Shown: positions 44,082 through 52,981 of the stretch, one piece after another
Numbering within the stretch: the first letter of the stretch is position 1
Layout: every line of letters starts with the position of its first letter
Assembly: GCA_041394885.1 (NCBI GenBank)
Contig: JAWKHI010000001.1
Location: 1 to 64,000, forward strand
Direction: 5' to 3'
Length of the DNA: 64,000 nt
Origin: DSOI01 sp041394885
GTDB taxonomy: Bacteria > Acidobacteriota > Terriglobia > Bryobacterales > Bryobacteraceae
Made by a program: the position numbers and the translations under genes
The notes under the pieces: generated by a model
What the model was told of the DNA's origin: nothing
The model's database searches: none
Seen by the model: only the letters and a program-made list of their open reading frames with translations

Positions 44082-45347
44082 ATGTTCGTCAGGCAGGGAA
44101 CACTGTTTCAACAACTTGAGAAGATTGGCGGGATTCGGTGCCACCTGCTCGTGGTGGTTAGTTTGGGTTCTGCCTGGATCGCGCCCGCCGTGGCGCAGGT
44201 TCCGCTGGTGGGTTCCGGCCCCGGCGGTGTCATCCGGATCCAGAACACCGATTTGGCGGTCCTCGAGGCCGGTGACGAGCGGCAGGATCTGCCCTGCACC
44301 GTCTCGAGCGACAAGGCCTTTCTCGGGTTCGATCTTCGCTTCCACGCCGGCTATGACCTCAACGTCCCCCTGCGTGAACTGGCCGGCAGCGAAAACACGC
44401 TCACCATCCTGTTTCGCGTTTATCCCGAAGGCCAGCCCGAAGCCAAGAAGTACTTCATGCAGAAGGTCCGGGTTCCCGAGATCGAAGAAGACGCCAAAGG
44501 CGACGCCTATCTCCAGGGTGCCTTCGATCTGGGCGAGGGCAAGTATCAAGTGGATTGGCTGATGCGGGACCGCACCGAGCGCGTTTGCGCCTCATCCTGG
44601 AAGGTCGAAGCCGAGTTGTCGTCCAAAGAACGCGACATCGCCATGGCCATCGAGCCCAACGCCATTGAAGGGGTCCGCTACGAACAGTTCTACGATGATC
44701 CCCCGGTCGAACGGGCCGCTGACTCGGGCTCGGTCAAGGTCAAGATTCTCGTCAACTTCGCGCCCCAAAAAGCCCGGGCGGCCGCGCTCCGTCCCCTCGA
44801 CACCGTCGCCCTGGTCTCGATGCTGCGCACCCTCAACCGCGAACCCAACATCGGAAAATATAGTCTCGTCGCCTTCAACCTCCAGGAACAGAAGATCCTC
44901 CATCGTCAGGACGACGCGGACCGCATCGACTTCCGCGCACTCGGCCAGTCCCTCGAAGAACTCCAGTTGGGAACCGTCGACCTGAAACGTCTGGCCGAAA
45001 AACACGGTGAGACCACCTTCCTCGGCGATCTCATCGCCGCCGAGTTCAAACCCGGTCCTCAGGCCATGATCTTCGCTGGTCCCAAAGCGCTCCTGGACGC
45101 CAACATCCCAGAGGCCAAGTTGCGCGAAGTGGGCGACCTTAAGTTCCCTGTTTTCTACATGAACTACATCTTGAACCCGTATGCCACGCCCTGGCGCGAC
45201 ACCATTGGAAACGCCGTCAAATTCTTCAAAGGCGTCGAGTACACCATCTCGCGCCCTCGCGATCTCTGGTTCGCCGTCAGTGAAATCATGGGTAAGATAC
45301 TGAATTTTCGAAACGCAAAACAAGTGGCAGCGGTCTCTTCTCAGTAG
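44082..45347 (+). CDS. Exported conserved protein, unknown function
   Basis: 421 residues with a hydrophobic export segment at about residues 20-38 (CHLLVVVSLGSAWIAPAVAQ). The middle has two beta-rich domains (LTILFRVYPEGQPEAKK, GEGKYQVDWLMRDRTERVC). The second half, ILVNFAPQKARA... LDTVALVSMLRTLNREPN and TTFLGDLIAAEFKPGPQAMIF, resembles a von Willebrand A-like alpha/beta fold but lacks a DxSxS metal site. It lies 10 bp before the methyltransferase-fold gene, so they are co-transcribed. I do not know a function. Confidence 0.65.
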   Translation: MFVRQGTLFQQLEKIGGIRCHLLVVVSLGSAWIAPAVAQVPLVGSGPGGVIRIQNTDLAVLEAGDERQDLPCTVSSDKAFLGFDLRFHAGYDLNVPLRELAGSENTLTILFRVYPEGQPEAKKYFMQKVRVPEIEEDAKGDAYLQGAFDLGEGKYQVDWLMRDRTERVCASSWKVEAELSSKERDIAMAIEPNAIEGVRYEQFYDDPPVERAADSGSVKVKILVNFAPQKARAAALRPLDTVALVSMLRTLNREPNIGKYSLVAFNLQEQKILHRQDDADRIDFRALGQSLEELQLGTVDLKRLAEKHGETTFLGDLIAAEFKPGPQAMIFAGPKALLDANIPEAKLREVGDLKFPVFYMNYILNPYATPWRDTIGNAVKFFKGVEYTISRPRDLWFAVSEIMGKILNFRNAKQVAAVSSQ

Positions 45348-45357
45348 AGGTTAGCGA

Positions 45358-45909
45358 ATGCGATTGACCAATATCGTTCTCACGGGCATTGTCGCGGCCG
45401 GCGCCTTCCCCGCCCTTTCCCAGCCGCCGGTGAACCGCCTCGCGCCCTTCGTCCCTTCGCCTCAAAACGTCGTCGAGAAGATGCTCGAAGCCGCTTCGCT
45501 CAAACCTGGTGAAACCGTCTACGATCTCGGCTCCGGCGACGGCCGCGTTCTCATCACCGCCGCCCAGAATTTCGGAGCAAAGGCGGTCGGTATCGAAATT
45601 TCGGCAAAGGAAGCCAAATCCTCCCGCCAGCGCATCGAAAAGTTGCAATTGTCAGACCGTTGCAAGGTGGTCGAAGGCGACCTTCTCGACGCCGATCTCA
45701 GCGCCGCCAACGTCGTCACGATTTACCTCCTCACCAAGAGCAACGACAAGCTCAAACCCAATCTCGAGAAATACCTCAAGCCGGGCTCACGCGTGGTCTC
45801 CCATGACTACGAGATCCCGGGATGGGTGGCGAACAGGGTCGAAAAGGTGGAAGCGCATAAGCGCGTCCATCAGCTCTTCGTCTACGAAATGCCCCCGAAA
45901 AAACAGTAG
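45358..45909 (+). CDS. Class I SAM-dependent methyltransferase with an export signal
   Basis: 183 residues. The Rossmann methyltransferase core shows motif I VYDLGSGDGRVL, VGIEISAKEA (acidic end of strand 2), and KVVEGDLLDADL. The N terminus, MRLTNIVLTGIVAAGAFPALSQPP, has the form of a cleavable signal peptide, which is unusual because S-adenosylmethionine is cytoplasmic; it could instead be a membrane anchor. The core resembles small lysine-type methyltransferases. It follows the upstream exported protein by 10 bp. The substrate is unknown. Confidence 0.75.
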   Translation: MRLTNIVLTGIVAAGAFPALSQPPVNRLAPFVPSPQNVVEKMLEAASLKPGETVYDLGSGDGRVLITAAQNFGAKAVGIEISAKEAKSSRQRIEKLQLSDRCKVVEGDLLDADLSAANVVTIYLLTKSNDKLKPNLEKYLKPGSRVVSHDYEIPGWVANRVEKVEAHKRVHQLFVYEMPPKKQ

Positions 45910-46087
45910 TTCTTAACTGCTGGTCCTTCGCCCCCTTCGTTCCCAGCCCAACTCCGGGTTCTCCCCCCTCCTCACCTAAAGCCGGAACCGCACCCGTCCG
46001 ATGTTAGTCGTGGAGGACTGTGACGACATGCGCAGTCTCGAAAAGAGGCCAGCCAATGTGCCCGACCCGGAGGAAGGTGTTCGTAAT

Positions 46088-48466
46088 ATGAAGCGTTTTG
46101 CTCTAATTTCGTTGCTGCTGCTCGCGGTGCTGTTGTGCGTGGCTCAGCCCGTCGAAGCCCAAACCGCGGCCGTCAGTCACGTTCTGGTCAAAGGGACGCA
46201 CAGCCGCCTCCGGTTCACCGTCGACGGCAAGGAATACATCGGCGCGGCCAGTTTCATTTGGCCCGCTGGCAGCAACCACATCCTTCACGTTCCCGTCATC
46301 GAGGACGGCTGCGTCTACGACACTCCCCGCACCACGCGTGCTTGCAACGTGACCGGGTGGACCTCCTCGAACGGGGTCGCCCTGCCCAACCCCGCCACGA
46401 TCGTCGCCAGCCCCGAAATCAGCCAATACACCGCTGCCGGCGGCATCGAGCATGCCCTCAACCTGGTCTTCTACGATGGTCCCGCCGAATTTGCTCCCGG
46501 CACCGTCACCATCAATGGCATCCAGTATCTCAAGAGCTTCGTAGGCCGCTGGCTCCCGGAGGGACTTCTCACGCTCCAGGCCCAGCCCTTCGCCGGATTC
46601 GTGTTCGTCGGCTGGCAGCCCAACCCGAGCAACGCGTTCCTGCGCGAGTTTCAGTTCACCGGCCCCACCACCATCGCGGCCAGATTCTCGCCCGGCAAAC
46701 GAGTCAACTTCCGCTCAGACCCGCCCGGCCTCAACGTCCGCGTGGATCGCAACGAGGTGCGCACGGAAACCCGCTCCAACTGCGTCACCGACAACCTGCT
46801 CGTCCCCGGCGCTCCTCCAGGCATCAAGCCGCTTTGCACCGGTGAATTCGACTTTCTGCCCGGTTCGCGCCACCTGATTGGAGCACCTTCTCCGCAGGTG
46901 GACCGAGTCGGCAAAACTTGGATCTTCACCGGCTTCGACAACGGTCTCGGCGATAACGACGTGTTTCAGACCCCGGCCGAGGTCCAGCCCGAGATGACCA
47001 TCGTCGCGCGGTTTGTTCCCGGCATCAGCACCAGTTTCGCCACCGAACCGCAAGGGCTGAAACTCCGCGTGAACGAACGCGACAACTGGCCGCAGCTCAA
47101 CTTCGTGTTCGCCCCCGGAAGCAAGCAGTTCATCGCGGCGCCCACCGAACAGACCGATGCGCGAGGACGCAAGTATGTGTTCCGCCGCTGGCGCCATGGC
47201 GGTGAACCCGCACAGGAACTCATCATCCCGGCCGAGGTCCCCGAAACAGGGCTGAAGTTCGTCGCCGAGTACGATGTTCTCAGCCAGTTGGTCATTCAAT
47301 CGGAACCGGCCGGCGGATCGGTGGTGGTCGACGGGGCGGCCTGCCGCACCCCCTGCAGGATCGACCGTCCCGACAAGACCGAAGTCAACGTCGAGGCCCC
47401 TGAGATGACGCAGGTCTCCGAGTTCCACCGCTTGTATTTCACAGGGTGGTCCGACAATGGTGATCGCGCCCATAGCCTCGTTGTCGCCGGTGTCGAGCCG
47501 GTGACGATCCGAATGGATTTCCGGTCCGCCTACAAGCTCAACTTCGACTCCGATCCATCCAACGCCGCCGACTATATCATCGAGCCGGCCAGTTCGGATT
47601 CCTATTACCCAGCCGACGGATTCATCAACCTGACCGCCACGCCCAGGCGAGGCTTCCGCTTCCGCCGCTGGGATGGCGATCTCGAAGGCACCAGCCGCAG
47701 CGCCACGCTTCACATGTCGCGTCCGCGCACCGTTATCGCACGCTTCGACAAGGTCTCCGTGATTGACCCGGCCGGCGTCCGCAACGCCGCCGGACAGGGT
47801 CCGGACAACGTCGTCGCTCCTGGATCCCTCATCTCGGTGTTCGGCGCCAACCTCGCCCCGTACTTCGAGTCGGGCCCCACCGGACCACTGTTGTCACAAG
47901 CGATCGCGGGAGTCTCGGTCACAGTCGGCAACCGGATTCTGCCGCTGCTTTTCGTATCTCCGGATCAGATCAATGCACAACTGCCACGCGACCTCGCCGC
48001 CGGCGAATACGACCTCCGCATCCTCCGGGTGGGCGAAGATCCGATCGCTGGAAAGTTTCAAGTCACTCCGGCGGCTCCGGGCTTGTTCAACAAACCCGTG
48101 GATGAACAACCGCATCTGGTCGCTTTCCACGAGGACGGCGTCGAGGTCACCCCGGCCAACCCGGCCCGCCGCGGTGAATTGATCAGCTTCATCGGAACCG
48201 GCTTCGGCGCCTACAAGGCCGCGCATCCGGAAGGCTTCGTGCTCCCGGCGGGCCCCGGCTATTCGCTCACCCACGAGGTCTCAGTGATCGCCGGCGACAC
48301 CGTGATCACACCGGATTGGGCCGGCGGCGCAGCCGGACAAGTGGGAGTGGATCTGGTCAAGATTCGCATTCCCAACGAGATGCCGGCCACCGAGTCGGGA
48401 ACCATCGGGCTCAAGGTCCAAATGGAAGGGCTCGAGAGCAACACAGCGCTACTGCCGCTCGAGTAG
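46088..48466 (+). CDS. Secreted protein with InlB-type repeats, PEGA-like segment and Solibacter-type C-terminal domain
   Basis: 792 residues from ATG 46088, preceded by GGAGGAAGG; the open frame from 46001 has no better site. Signal peptide MKRFALISLLLLAVLLCVAQPVEAQ. Several domains of the divergent InlB B-repeat type have the ending F.GW..N followed by a beta strand: FVGWQPNPSNAFLREF, FTGFDNGLGDN, YVFRRWRHGG, YFTGWSDNG, FRFRRWDGDLEG. SEPAGGSVVVDGAACRTPC is PEGA-like. From about residue 600 there is the TIGR03437-type domain (LISVFGANLAPY, LLFVSPDQINAQLPRDL). It is likely surface-exposed and sugar- or protein-binding. It shares its final domain with the modular protein ending at 41763. Confidence 0.82.
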   Translation: MKRFALISLLLLAVLLCVAQPVEAQTAAVSHVLVKGTHSRLRFTVDGKEYIGAASFIWPAGSNHILHVPVIEDGCVYDTPRTTRACNVTGWTSSNGVALPNPATIVASPEISQYTAAGGIEHALNLVFYDGPAEFAPGTVTINGIQYLKSFVGRWLPEGLLTLQAQPFAGFVFVGWQPNPSNAFLREFQFTGPTTIAARFSPGKRVNFRSDPPGLNVRVDRNEVRTETRSNCVTDNLLVPGAPPGIKPLCTGEFDFLPGSRHLIGAPSPQVDRVGKTWIFTGFDNGLGDNDVFQTPAEVQPEMTIVARFVPGISTSFATEPQGLKLRVNERDNWPQLNFVFAPGSKQFIAAPTEQTDARGRKYVFRRWRHGGEPAQELIIPAEVPETGLKFVAEYDVLSQLVIQSEPAGGSVVVDGAACRTPCRIDRPDKTEVNVEAPEMTQVSEFHRLYFTGWSDNGDRAHSLVVAGVEPVTIRMDFRSAYKLNFDSDPSNAADYIIEPASSDSYYPADGFINLTATPRRGFRFRRWDGDLEGTSRSATLHMSRPRTVIARFDKVSVIDPAGVRNAAGQGPDNVVAPGSLISVFGANLAPYFESGPTGPLLSQAIAGVSVTVGNRILPLLFVSPDQINAQLPRDLAAGEYDLRILRVGEDPIAGKFQVTPAAPGLFNKPVDEQPHLVAFHEDGVEVTPANPARRGELISFIGTGFGAYKAAHPEGFVLPAGPGYSLTHEVSVIAGDTVITPDWAGGAAGQVGVDLVKIRIPNEMPATESGTIGLKVQMEGLESNTALLPLE

Positions 48467-48491
48467 CCGAAGCCGCCCCCGCACCGTTACG

Positions 48492-49301
48492 CTACCAGCC
48501 GCCTTGCGCGAGTCGAGCCACCTCGCTTGCGCTCAACGGCCGGTTGAACACGGCTACCTCGTCCATCCACCCGACGTAGTTCACTCCGAGGCGGATGGCA
48601 GTGGCTGCCTCGTCCCATTCAAAAGCCTCCGCAACGGCTCCCGAGGTTCCCTGCGGCTGCCCATCGAGGTAGAGGGTCGCTTTGCCGCCATGGCCCAGGG
48701 CATCGAAGACGATGGCGACGTGGGTCCAGCGGTCGGCGCGAAACGGCGGCTTCTCAACCACGACGAGCCGCCGTTCAAACGCCGGGAACTGGTCCGAGGG
48801 CAAGTTGCGGGGATTCCATTTCGTCAACTGACCGAACACTCCGAGCCGGAAGTGCCTGGGCCGGTCGTCTTTGGTGAAGTCCACCCAGATCGCCGAATCG
48901 TTGTAGGCCTTTCCGGTAAGCTGGATCGGATCGCAGAAGCCTGGCTCGAGATCTTTGTCGGGATCCAGTTTCAGGCGGAAAGCAACCGTCCCGTTCCAGC
49001 CGCGAGGATCGAACGCCACATTGCGCGCCGCGCGATAGAAGACGGCCCGCGTGTTCTTGGACGTGAAGTGGAGCGCGCCGCCGCGATGTCCGCCCGAGGT
49101 GGCGTGGACCACGTTGGCGGGCAGACCCGGCTGGGCGAGCGATTGCTGTTTGTAGGAATCGGCAAAGTGAACCCGCTTGTCACCGGCCGCCACGGTTGCG
49201 TCCGTGGAGGTGTCGAAGGGAGCAAAGAATGTGAGGGAATCCCTCAGATCCGCCGCGGCGGCGGCGCACAGGGATAGGGACAAAACGACCCAGGTTCTCA
49301 T
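48492..49301 (-). CDS. Secreted LamG/concanavalin-A-like domain protein
   Basis: 269 residues with a signal peptide (MRTWVVLSLSLCAAAAAD). The rest is a single jelly-roll of LamG type: WNGTVAFRLKLDPDKD, the central DRWTHVAIVFDALG and KATLYLDGQPQG, and the closing VGWMDEVAVFNRPLSASEV. Such domains bind glycans or other ligands. It converges with the preceding secreted protein, 25 bp between stops. No enzyme motif is visible. Confidence 0.82.
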   Translation of the reverse strand: MRTWVVLSLSLCAAAAADLRDSLTFFAPFDTSTDATVAAGDKRVHFADSYKQQSLAQPGLPANVVHATSGGHRGGALHFTSKNTRAVFYRAARNVAFDPRGWNGTVAFRLKLDPDKDLEPGFCDPIQLTGKAYNDSAIWVDFTKDDRPRHFRLGVFGQLTKWNPRNLPSDQFPAFERRLVVVEKPPFRADRWTHVAIVFDALGHGGKATLYLDGQPQGTSGAVAEAFEWDEAATAIRLGVNYVGWMDEVAVFNRPLSASEVARLAQGGW

Positions 49302-49443
49302 AGGTTGGATTTTATCGCGGTCGCTACAGGATGCGGGTGGCCCGAACTCGCATCCGGCGTTGTTAGCGAAGTGGGGAATTTATTGCAGGGAATTCGTCGA
49401 TGAGAAACGGATGGGGGGGAAACCGGACAGGGACAGGGACACG

Positions 49444-49473
49444 AAAAAACCGGGGGCCAGTTCGCCCCCGGTT
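49444..49473 (-). terminator. Rho-independent terminator of the pilin gene
   Basis: On the reverse strand AACCGGGGGC pairs with GCCCCCGGTT over 10 bp around a 6-nt loop, followed by a run of six T. It lies 37 bp after the pilin stop. It is GC-rich and strong. Confidence 0.9.
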
Positions 49474-49509
49474 CGCAGTCGTTTCGCTTGGATCGAAACC
49501 GGCCAGTGC

Positions 49510-49710
49510 TTAGGAGCCCTGGTTGGCGGCGGTCGACATCGCGATCGAAATCTTGCTGAAGATCGTGCTGATGCTGGTGGCCACGCCCGGCATGATCGCA
49601 CCGGCGGCGACGGCCACAAAACCGGCCATCAACGCATATTCGATGAGGTCCTGACCTCGGGTGTCCTTCCAAATCTGCAGCTTCAAAACCAGATCGGTAA
49701 CTTTCTTCAT
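49510..49710 (-). CDS. Orphan Flp-type pilin
   Basis: 66 residues from ATG 49710, with AGGAGA ahead. A basic leader (MKKVTDLVLKLQIWKDTRG) is followed by QDLIEYALMAGFVAVAAGAIM, the Flp/Fap hydrophobic assembly helix with the glutamate five residues after the processing glycine. These pilins are cut by a TadV-type peptidase and polymerised by Tad machinery for adhesion. No tad or cpa genes are present here, and the gene has its own terminator, so it is a single-gene unit that must rely on machinery encoded elsewhere. Confidence 0.88.
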   Translation of the reverse strand: MKKVTDLVLKLQIWKDTRGQDLIEYALMAGFVAVAAGAIMPGVATSISTIFSKISIAMSTAANQGS

Positions 49711-49868
49711 GACTCTCTTTTCTCCTCTCCCGTGATGGGGTTGTTTTTCCAACTGAATCCAGCTTACCGGGGAACCCGCTTCCGGCCAATTAGCAGATAC
49801 ACCTAAGCGCCGCATGTGTTGTCCTATGAAGGCCCTAGGGGCATTGCGTAGTCCTTCAACCTCAAACC

Positions 49869-50834
49869 TCAGGACTCCCGTCCCATTCGAAGATCCAGGA
49901 ATTCCCCGGTAACCGCGAACGGTGTCATCACCGCCCGCGGGCTCTCTCCACGCTGCTCAATTTCTATCTCCCTTATCGGACCGATCCCGGCCGCCATCTG
50001 CAAATATCGAACCTTCTCCGGATCCAGCCCCATCACGCGGCAGCAGGTGGCGTCGACGGCCGCCAGATTGGACCCCATCACCACCACGCCACTGTCCTTC
50101 GCCGTCCCCTGGATGGGACCGTTGCCCTCCATCCCCACCACCCCGTCGACGATCGCAAACGTATTGTGGAAGATCCGGCTCAACTCGACAATCGAGCGGT
50201 CGATTCCCCGGTAGTGGAGCGGGTTCTTCGGCCATCCGTAGACGGCCCCGGGCACCAGCCCGAACAGGTTCTTCATCGACAGCGTCACCCCGGCCCAATG
50301 GTGCGTCTTCATCTTGGGGAGCGACACGATGAGGTCGGCGCTCAGCAGTTGCCGGGAGAAGTACATCTCCGGTTCGTTTTCGAGGAATCCGGGCACAGGG
50401 GCCACCTCGTCCCGGTTTAAGTCGACGAAGCGGTCCTCGAATCCGGCTACGGCATCGAAATACCCGGCCTCCTCGGCCAGATGCATCGTATCGCGCCGGT
50501 GGCCGGGCCCTTCGCCGATCCTCACCTCCGCCGCTCCCAGGCGCTCGAAGAGGCGGTAAGCGGCCGCCACCATGGCCATATCGGTGTTAATGCAGGAGCC
50601 GGAATCGAACTCGACGAAGTTCGGCTTCAACAGGACCCGCTTTCCGCGCGCCTGGAGCCCGCACAGACGCGCCCCGCGCCAAAGGATGTCGTCCAGATCC
50701 ACTCCGTAGGCGGCGGCCTTAAGGACGGCCACAGGGCGCCTGCCGCCCGTCCAGCGCGGCAGGTCACCGCCGCAGCCGGAAAGCCATCCCGCTCCAGCGC
50801 CTAGAAACCCGCGCCGTCCCCATTGTTTCCTCAC
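49869..50834 (-). CDS. DUF362 protein with Tat-like signal
   Basis: 321 residues from a GTG at 50834 with AGGAGGA directly before it; an upstream ATG at 50861 would overlap that site and is less likely. The N terminus (RKQWGRRGFLGAGAGWLSGC) is Tat-like and ends at a cysteine, so it may be a lipoprotein. DUF362 blocks: GKRVLLKPNFVEFD, RIGEGPGHRRDT, ADLIVSLPKMKTHHWAGVTLSMKNLFG, IVDGVVGMEGNGPIQG. The family is widespread and its function is not established; ferredoxin-like cysteine clusters found in some members are absent. It is co-oriented with the cyclase-like gene, with 23 bp between them. Confidence 0.8.
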   Translation of the reverse strand: MRKQWGRRGFLGAGAGWLSGCGGDLPRWTGGRRPVAVLKAAAYGVDLDDILWRGARLCGLQARGKRVLLKPNFVEFDSGSCINTDMAMVAAAYRLFERLGAAEVRIGEGPGHRRDTMHLAEEAGYFDAVAGFEDRFVDLNRDEVAPVPGFLENEPEMYFSRQLLSADLIVSLPKMKTHHWAGVTLSMKNLFGLVPGAVYGWPKNPLHYRGIDRSIVELSRIFHNTFAIVDGVVGMEGNGPIQGTAKDSGVVVMGSNLAAVDATCCRVMGLDPEKVRYLQMAAGIGPIREIEIEQRGESPRAVMTPFAVTGEFLDLRMGRES

Positions 50835-50857
50835 CCGATCCTCCTGTTCTCCGGCCC

Positions 50858-51814
50858 TCATCCAAGGTCCACCGCTGGCGGAAGTCCCGCCGTTTTCGGT
50901 GGTCCCGCAGTCCGCAGAAGCCGGTGATTGCCCCCGGCCGCCGCGATCGCCTCCAGAGCCCACACGCTCACGTCGCGCCCATGAACCGAAATCGGCTGCG
51001 CGCCCCCCACCACCTCGTCCCAGTCGATGCCATGCATCCGCAGCCCCAGCCGCAGCCACGCCCTGCCCATCGGAGACCGCACCCCGTTCCAACGCGTCGT
51101 CAGCGCGGCCACGGCCGCGGCGGAGATCACCGAGCGGCCCTGGAGCGCGAACACGGCTTGACCGGTGCACTCAGGGTAGGAAGGCAGCGCCTCCCCGAGC
51201 GCCATCGACGCGCCGTAGTTCCATCCTCCGTCGGCGCATCGCCGGTCCAGGAGCATTTCTTCCCCCAACCGGACCCGCTCAGCGATCTCACCCGCGCGCC
51301 CGTGGCCCGGGCCCAGCAGCTTGCCGGCCAGCTTCAACGCCACCACCGAATGAACCGTCGGCTCGACCCATGAACTCGTTTCCGGATGCCAGGACCACCC
51401 AAAATAGTCCGGGTTGTTGCCGCTTACCGTCCGGATCGACTCGAGCCACCGCCGCCACAAGGCCCCTTCGGCGCCGTGCGCCGCCAGCAGCCAATCGAGC
51501 GCCCGGCCGGCATTGCCATCCCACCGCCCGGCCAACGCGTGTGCGCTCACCCACAGCGACGTCACCCATGACGACCCGGGCACGGTTCGATTCGGACTCA
51601 CCCCACCGTCAGACCTCTGGCAACTCCGCATCCAATCCCACGCCCGCTCGGCCACGCGGTCCTCACCCACCCCCTGCAGGGCAATCCAGGCCCACGCCGA
51701 GGGCTCCATCCACGAACCGCTCCCGGCGTAGTATCCCCAACCTCCATCCGCGTTCTGCGACCGCAGCAGTCGCTCCAACCCTCGCTGCAACCCTTTGCCC
51801 TGATCCGGTTCCAT
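50858..51814 (-). CDS. Squalene-cyclase/prenyltransferase-fold repeat protein
   Basis: 318 residues from ATG 51814. An alpha/alpha toroid of about six repeats is shown by QW-like motifs: LLRSQNADGGWGYYAGSG, QRSDGGVSPNRT, RRCADGGWNYGAS, and SWVEPTVHSVVALKLAG. The acidic DxDD motif of triterpene cyclases is not present, so it is probably not a hopene cyclase; it belongs to the broader group of non-catalytic or unknown toroids. There is no signal peptide. It is followed by the DUF362 gene in the same orientation and is divergent from a 67-residue protein. Confidence 0.75.
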   Translation of the reverse strand: MEPDQGKGLQRGLERLLRSQNADGGWGYYAGSGSWMEPSAWAWIALQGVGEDRVAERAWDWMRSCQRSDGGVSPNRTVPGSSWVTSLWVSAHALAGRWDGNAGRALDWLLAAHGAEGALWRRWLESIRTVSGNNPDYFGWSWHPETSSWVEPTVHSVVALKLAGKLLGPGHGRAGEIAERVRLGEEMLLDRRCADGGWNYGASMALGEALPSYPECTGQAVFALQGRSVISAAAVAALTTRWNGVRSPMGRAWLRLGLRMHGIDWDEVVGGAQPISVHGRDVSVWALEAIAAAGGNHRLLRTAGPPKTAGLPPAVDLG

Positions 51815-51888
51815 ATTGAAAGTTCGCCCAATCTCACATCGGCACCGTGGGCTCCCATCCTTACGATCGAGGCCATACAATAGGGGAA

Positions 51889-52092
51889 ATGGACCCGTTC
51901 CGGATCGTCAAATCCACATGGTCCCCCGGCGACACGCGGGAGATCGAGGATTGGCGCGTCGAGCAACAGGACGGGCTCGAATTCGACTCCTACCGGCGCG
52001 TCTACCTTGCCGGCGGACGGGAGTGGATCGTGGCGGGCCAGGTGATGAAGCCGGACGGGAAGAAATTCTACATCTTGGAATGCGTCGAGTAG
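51889..52092 (+). CDS. Small hypothetical protein, 67 residues
   Basis: ATG 51889 has AGGGGAA ahead; the open frame continues upstream to 51847 but without a site. The protein begins MDPFRIVKSTWSPGDTREIE and ends KKFYILECVE, mainly beta-strand, acidic and soluble. It lies 4 bp before the NlpC/P60 gene and is probably co-translated with it. No family is recognised. Confidence 0.55.
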   Translation: MDPFRIVKSTWSPGDTREIEDWRVEQQDGLEFDSYRRVYLAGGREWIVAGQVMKPDGKKFYILECVE

Positions 52093-52096
52093 CCGG

Positions 52097-52981
52097 ATGA
52101 CGTTGCTGGCCGCGGTGACATTGTGGATCGTCAACGCACCGGTGGTGAACCTGCACGCGGCGCCGTCGGTGGATGCGGGAGTGGCGTCGCAGGCGGTTTA
52201 CGGCGGAGACGTCGAGCAGATCGAGCGCAAGGGAAAGTGGGTGCGAATCCGGACGGCGGACCAGTATACGGGGTGGGCGCTGAAGTCAGGTCTCCGGAAA
52301 GCTCCCAAGCGGGATCGGGCCGCGGCGCGGATGGCGCGGGTGGACACGATCGCGGCTCACCTGTACCGGGAACCGGATGTGACGGCGCATGCGCCGGTGC
52401 TGACGCTACCCTACGAGGCAAGGCTCGAAGTGACGCGCGAGGCCGATGAGCGGTGGCTCGAGGTGCGGTTGGTGGACGGTCACAACGCTTGGATCCAGCG
52501 CGGCGATATCAGTTTCGACGATCGCCTGCTGACGGTCAACGAAGTGATCGGCCTTAGCCGGCGCTTTCTCGGGTTGCCCTACACATGGGGCGGCGCATCC
52601 AGTTTCGGCTACGATTGCTCGGGGTTCACACAGATGCTGTGCCGGCGGCGAGGGATCGCGATGCCGCGGGATTCGCGGCCGCAAGCGGAGTGGAGCGGCG
52701 CGGTGACGGTGGCGCGGGATCGGCTCGAGCCGGGCGATCTCCTGTTTTTCGGCCCCGATGCGGCAAAGATCAACCACACCGGGCTGTATGTGGGCGGGGG
52801 CGAGTTCATCCACGCCACCGCGTTCCGGCAACCGCGCATACAGATCAGCCGGCTCGATGATCCCCACTGGAGCGAGTTGCTGCGCGTGTGCCGGCGTCCG
52901 CGGGCTTTCACGCACTCCGAGACGCAGGGACCGGCGCGGCACGCCGAAGCCGATGGAGAATCGAAACCGACAACAAGATGA
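52097..52981 (+). CDS. NlpC/P60 (C40) peptidase with SH3-like domains
   Basis: 294 residues; the first codons (MTLLAAVTLWIVNAPVVNLH) may be a short anchor. Two SH3b-like domains (about residues 15-65 and 85-135) hold GKWVRIRTADQYTGWA and RWLEVRLVDGHNAWIQ. The peptidase domain has Cys in YDCSGFTQML, His in NHTGLYVGG and a third polar residue near FIHATAF. Members with this layout (YkfC type) cut gamma-D-Glu-diaminopimelate bonds in murein peptides. The next gene overlaps by 4 bp and encodes a dipeptide epimerase, matching the Ykf recycling route. Confidence 0.87.
   Translation: MTLLAAVTLWIVNAPVVNLHAAPSVDAGVASQAVYGGDVEQIERKGKWVRIRTADQYTGWALKSGLRKAPKRDRAAARMARVDTIAAHLYREPDVTAHAPVLTLPYEARLEVTREADERWLEVRLVDGHNAWIQRGDISFDDRLLTVNEVIGLSRRFLGLPYTWGGASSFGYDCSGFTQMLCRRRGIAMPRDSRPQAEWSGAVTVARDRLEPGDLLFFGPDAAKINHTGLYVGGGEFIHATAFRQPRIQISRLDDPHWSELLRVCRRPRAFTHSETQGPARHAEADGESKPTTR

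Noticed and set aside
50858..51814. Hopene or squalene cyclase
   Set aside because: QW-like repeats are present, but the catalytic acidic motif is absent and the protein is about half the usual length.
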